A stretch of 64,000 nt of DNA from JTS-RE37 sp041744575 (lineage in GTDB: Bacteria; Bacteroidota; Bacteroidia; Flavobacteriales; Flavobacteriaceae), in assembly GCA_041744575.1 (NCBI GenBank), contig JBGTKP010000054.1:186001-250000 (forward strand), read 5' to 3'. Position 1 is the first letter of the stretch, and every line of letters starts with the position of its first letter. Shown here piece after piece: positions 60,890-64,000 of the stretch. The notes beneath the pieces are model-generated. The model ran no database searches, was not told the DNA's origin, and worked only from the letters and a program-made list of their open reading frames with translations. The position numbers were made by a program, and so were the translations under genes.

Positions 60890-61921
60890 ATGAGTAAGTC
60901 GAAATTAGAGTACATATGGTTGGATGGGTACAGCCCCACTCAAAATATGCGGAGTAAAACAAAGATTGAAGAGAACTTTAGCGGAAAACTGGAAGATTGT
61001 CCTGTGTGGTCATTTGACGGCAGTTCTACCAAGCAGGCCGAAGGTGGATCTTCAGATTGTTTGCTAAAACCGGTTGCTATATTTCCGGACCCGGCAAGAA
61101 ATAACGGGTATCTGGTAATGACCGAAGTTTTAAATGCGGACGGCACTCCTCACGAAAGTAATTTCAGGGCAAAGATTGATGATGATGATAATGATTTCTG
61201 GTTCGGGTTCGAGCAGGAATATTTCATCATGGATACGAAAACACAATTGCCATTGGGATTTCCGGTAGGTGGTTATCCGGGACCGCAAGGTATGTATTAC
61301 TGCTCCGTCGGGGGAAAGAACACCCACGGCCGGGATTTTGTGGAAGAACATGCGGACCTGTGTCTCACCGCAGGGATCAATTTTGAAGGAATCAACCAGG
61401 AAGTGGCAAGTGGTCAATGGGAATTCCAGATTTTTTCCAAGGGTGCCAAGACCGCTGGAGATCAGGTTTGGATCGCGCGGTATCTTCTGGACCGGTTGAC
61501 TGAAAACTACGGATATTATATTGAATACCATCCAAAGCCTATCAAGGGCGACTGGAATGGTTCCGGGATGCACGCGAATTTCTCAAACAACGTCTTGAGA
61601 ACCTGCGGCTCCAAGGAGGTTTACGAGAAGATATGTGAATCTTTCAGGCCGGTAGCCAAGGAACACATCGCGGTGTACGGGGAATTTAATGACCAACGTC
61701 TGACCGGCAAACACGAAACAGCATCCATCAACGATTTCAGTTATGGGGTGTCCAATCGCGGAGCGTCCATTCGAATCCCGATTGCCACTGTGGAAAAAGG
61801 CTGGAAAGGCTGGTTGGAAGACCGGAGGCCGGCTTCCAATGGCGACCCGTATAAAATTGCGGGAAGGATTGTAAAAACCGTTAAATCTGCCAATATCAAA
61901 GCTGAGGCTTTGGCCAATTAA
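60890..61921 (+). CDS. glnA: Type II-like glutamine synthetase
   Basis: A 343-residue glutamine synthetase of the short GSII type, as in eukaryotes and some soil bacteria. Blocks: EYIWLDGYSPTQNMRSKT, WSFDGSSTKQAEGGSSDC, FGFEQEYFIMD, GGYPGPQGMYYCSVG, EGINQEVASGQWEFQIF and NGSGMHANFS. Adenylylation does not occur in this type. It is divergent from the unrelated GSIII gene, so the cell has two glutamine synthetases under one shared control region. A strong terminator follows. Confidence 0.93.
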   Translation: MSKSKLEYIWLDGYSPTQNMRSKTKIEENFSGKLEDCPVWSFDGSSTKQAEGGSSDCLLKPVAIFPDPARNNGYLVMTEVLNADGTPHESNFRAKIDDDDNDFWFGFEQEYFIMDTKTQLPLGFPVGGYPGPQGMYYCSVGGKNTHGRDFVEEHADLCLTAGINFEGINQEVASGQWEFQIFSKGAKTAGDQVWIARYLLDRLTENYGYYIEYHPKPIKGDWNGSGMHANFSNNVLRTCGSKEVYEKICESFRPVAKEHIAVYGEFNDQRLTGKHETASINDFSYGVSNRGASIRIPIATVEKGWKGWLEDRRPASNGDPYKIAGRIVKTVKSANIKAEALAN

Positions 61922-61945
61922 TTCTTGTTCACAATAGCTTGCAGC

Positions 61946-61981
61946 CGCACCGGAGTGTTTCACCTTCCGGTGCGTTTTTTT
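61946..61981 (+). terminator. Rho-independent terminator after the GSII gene
   Basis: CGCACCGGA pairs with TCCGGTGCG (9 bp, 11-base loop), followed by seven T. It lies directly before the stop of the convergent gene. Confidence 0.88.
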
Positions 61982-63554
61982 ATCGGGGTGTCTCAGGCAG
62001 TGGGGTGTTCATCCAGTAATCCCCGGAATTCATCGGGCTAAGTATGGGTTGTTCATTAAAAATAGGGCGGGTCTTGTCCATAAAAAGGCGGTCCGGGGGA
62101 AGCGCTTGGCGGGGCTTTATTTTCTGAGCAAAAAATTCGCGGAACTGGTCGTATTTGCTGCTGGTCCATTCATTGATAAGATTGCCCTGATTATCTGATA
62201 TATTTCTTACCTCATACGTAAAGATATCTGTCGGGACCTTTCCGTCGCTGTTTTCCCGGATGATCTCCTCCAACATGGATGCGATCTCCTGCGGATCTCC
62301 TGCTGGCCATAAACTCACTTCTTCGTTCAAACGCTCTGCCCTGACAAGTGGAATCCGCTTTTTCTTAAAGAACAGCTTATAGTTGGACAAATCAAAAACA
62401 CCTGCGTTGGCCGGGGGATGATTAAAGGCAACAGAAAAGCAGTTTTTGTCCGTATCAACAATGACGGCATTTACCCGGAAAAAAGGCGGAATACGAACTT
62501 TAAAGCTATTGTGGAAGGAGATATAATTCAGGTACATTTTATTTGCTTCCTGCCTGTAAGAGTTATGAATTTCAAAAATTAAGGGATAACGGCTCCCCCT
62601 GTTATTTACACCGCGATCCGGAAGGAGGCTTCGTCGGTCATACAGGGCGTAGTCGAGTTTATAGATGGCAAAATTCGTCTTGGAAACATACAATGTTCCG
62701 TAGGCACTGTAGCCGGGATGCACCTTCTGAAATTGAATGGTATACAGGGGCTGATCGTCAAAGTAGGTATCCGGTGTTTTTTCGAAGGAATGGTTCTTCA
62801 GGAGGTCGGTATCGAACCGGTTCACAAAATTATAGGAAGGAACCTTGTAGTTGCGGATGGCATCATGTATTTGTAAAATAGTGAACTCATTCCCGCCATA
62901 ACCGGATAAAAAAGCATTGTTAATGACTTTTCCGTATCCGACATAATCATACGGCACTAACGCCAGTGTGTCGCGATCAAAATCCTCATTGGCTCTGTAT
63001 TCATAGATGCTTACTTTAGTCGTTTCGAAGTTCAGGGCCTTGAATCCCTGGTCAAACACTTCAAATATGGCCTCATTCAAATTGATGTATGCATCATTTT
63101 TCAGTTGATAGTCCCGGTAATATCCAATGGTGGAAAATGGAGTCATTGGGAAATTGTCTGGAATAACTTCAATGGCCCGTTGCACAATTTCCCTGGCCGT
63201 AAGCGGATTTTTTTTCCGAGCTTCGAGGATGGCCTCCTGCAATTGAAGTACACGGGGAGAAATAGGGATATCATTTATTTCATCAGGTGTAAGAGAGGAC
63301 AACAGCAGTTGTCTGGTCTGATATCCCATCGACGAAATTTCCAGGGTATCCCCAATCTTCCTGAATTTTTCAGGAACTTTAAATCCGCCATCCTTATTGG
63401 TAATCACGCCAACGGCCCTGCCTTTAATCGCAATGGTAGCAAAGGGAACAGGCTCCTTTGTGACGGCATCTACTAACCTGCCGTTAAGGTATTCGCCTTG
63501 GGCACCGACCTGCAGCGACAGAAAGAACAGCATAAGGGTCGCCCGGAAAATCAT
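61980..63554 (-). CDS. Surface protein with CarboxypepD-regulatory domain
   Basis: A 524-residue exported protein. A signal peptide (LMLFFLSLQVGAQG) is followed by a carboxypeptidase D regulatory-like (CarboxypepD_reg-like, residues 22-110) domain, YLNGRLVDAVTKEPVPFATI, with VGVITNKDGGFKVP. The following 400 residues carry outer-membrane-type patterns (YSAYGTLYVSKTNFAIYKLDY) and resemble the DUF5686-like proteins of Bacteroidota, but without a complete barrel I cannot name the family. Function unknown. It follows the antiporter gene by eight bases. Confidence 0.75.
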   Translation of the reverse strand: MIFRATLMLFFLSLQVGAQGEYLNGRLVDAVTKEPVPFATIAIKGRAVGVITNKDGGFKVPEKFRKIGDTLEISSMGYQTRQLLLSSLTPDEINDIPISPRVLQLQEAILEARKKNPLTAREIVQRAIEVIPDNFPMTPFSTIGYYRDYQLKNDAYINLNEAIFEVFDQGFKALNFETTKVSIYEYRANEDFDRDTLALVPYDYVGYGKVINNAFLSGYGGNEFTILQIHDAIRNYKVPSYNFVNRFDTDLLKNHSFEKTPDTYFDDQPLYTIQFQKVHPGYSAYGTLYVSKTNFAIYKLDYALYDRRSLLPDRGVNNRGSRYPLIFEIHNSYRQEANKMYLNYISFHNSFKVRIPPFFRVNAVIVDTDKNCFSVAFNHPPANAGVFDLSNYKLFFKKKRIPLVRAERLNEEVSLWPAGDPQEIASMLEEIIRENSDGKVPTDIFTYEVRNISDNQGNLINEWTSSKYDQFREFFAQKIKPRQALPPDRLFMDKTRPIFNEQPILSPMNSGDYWMNTPLPETPR

Positions 63555-63562
63555 AGCAGGAA

Positions 63563-64000
63563 TTATGCGATCGTAAGGTATACGAATAGCGTATATGTTA
63601 CCACAAGAATGATGCCCTTTAATTTACCCAGGTGCATTTTCCTCGGCATAAAGACCAGGGGCAGCATTAGAAAGGAAATACCCAGCATCCAGAAAATATC
63701 ACTGGTCAGCAAACCCTGATCTACAACAACAATGGGTTTGATCAGGGATGTTATTCCCAGGACTGCCAGAACATTGAAAATATTGGAGCCGATGAGGTTA
63801 CCGATGGAAATGGCGTTTTCCTTTTTGATGATAGCAATGACGGAAGCCGCCAATTCCGGGATGCTGGTTCCCACGGAAACTACCGTAATCGCGATAATCC
63901 GTTCACTCACCCCGTAATAGGTGGCCATTCCCACTGCGCCACGGATCAGCAGTTCAGAGCCGAAATATAAGGCAAGGCCGCCAAGGCCCAGATACAATAC
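63563..64000 (-). CDS. Sodium/calcium antiporter, 3' part (runs off the right edge)
   Basis: CaCA-family exchanger (YrbG-like). The visible C-terminal ~145 residues contain the second alpha-repeat: RIIAITVVSVGTSIPELAASVIAIIKK and AISIGNLIGSNIFNVLAVLGITSL, with the ion-binding Glu and Asn/Ser. The first half of the gene lies beyond base 64000, so the frame's apparent start at the edge is artificial. It is upstream of the surface-protein gene in one operon. Confidence 0.9.
   Translation of the reverse strand, partial: VLYLGLGGLALYFGSELLIRGAVGMATYYGVSERIIAITVVSVGTSIPELAASVIAIIKKENAISIGNLIGSNIFNVLAVLGITSLIKPIVVVDQGLLTSDIFWMLGISFLMLPLVFMPRKMHLGKLKGIILVVTYTLFVYLTIA

Noticed and set aside
1..64000. 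CRISPR arrays, insertion sequences, prophage, tRNA or rRNA genes
   Set aside because: I looked for repeated short units with spacers, terminal inverted repeats with transposase motifs, and cloverleaf-type T-loops in gaps, and saw none.

Overview
The window reads as a chromosomal stretch of a Bacteroidota bacterium, most likely a flavobacterium (class Flavobacteriia). The taxonomic call is inference from four signs. Start codons lack Shine-Dalgarno sequences and are often preceded by A/T-rich leaders. Several gaps carry the Bacteroidota -7 box TAnnTTTG. Families typical of the phylum are present: a PUR-alpha-like DUF3276 protein, a double-length NusB, type III glutamine synthetase, DUF4920 and a DnaJ with a halved zinc domain. 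Many small signal-peptide or lipoprotein genes of unknown function are scattered between housekeeping genes. No phage, transposon, CRISPR array, rRNA or tRNA was recognised. About 66 protein genes fill roughly 90% of the sequence, mostly in short operons.

Layout. 0.1-8 kb: LysE exporter, Dabb protein, pyrD, peptidase T with a DUF1801/YdeI protein, a Tat-exported Gfo/Idh/MocA oxidoreductase, and the operon nusB-DUF1573-yajC. 8-25 kb: an ABC exporter, the PUR protein, a secreted M14 carboxypeptidase, VOC/DUF1801 genes, an acyltransferase with a BASS symporter, a DinB/YfiT protein, a 1-Cys peroxiredoxin, an unknown lipoprotein plus helical partner, a cold-shock protein, a cyclophilin-FKBP fusion, PPK2 with an M28 peptidase, and a Cys-rich helical protein. 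25-34 kb: an NtrC-like regulator without a DNA-binding domain, a NatAB-like ABC pair, grpE-dnaJ, a TIGR01777 epimerase, DUF4920-mnmD and ilvE. 34-39 kb: a MazG-like pyrophosphatase, two small membrane proteins, fluC, and the nitrogen cluster glnK-amtB-porin. 39-53 kb: DUF1684 lipoprotein, MFS transporter with a DJ-1-like lipoprotein, an esterase, an Lrp regulator, the fused mutase IcmF, purU, DUF4197 and a membrane AraC regulator. 53-64 kb: prfA-pyrF, a Rieske lipoprotein plus ApbE, a purM-like gene, divergent glutamine synthetases GSIII and GSII, a surface carboxypeptidase-regulatory-domain protein, and a partial Na+/Ca2+ antiporter running off the right edge.

How the genes fit together. Nitrogen is the clearest theme: ammonium entry (amtB), its PII sensor (glnK), a co-oriented outer-membrane porin, and two unrelated glutamine synthetases. 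Nucleotide genes recur (pyrD, pyrF, purM-like, purU). The most interesting unexplained items are the Rieske-ApbE pair lying between purM-like and prfA, the lipoprotein/helical-protein pair at 18.8-20.0 kb, the NtrC-like regulator with GAFTSA and no helix-turn-helix, the cyclophilin-FKBP fusion, the palindrome in the purM-like promoter, and a 59-residue membrane protein upstream of fluC. I found no clear-cut new multi-gene defence or mobile system.
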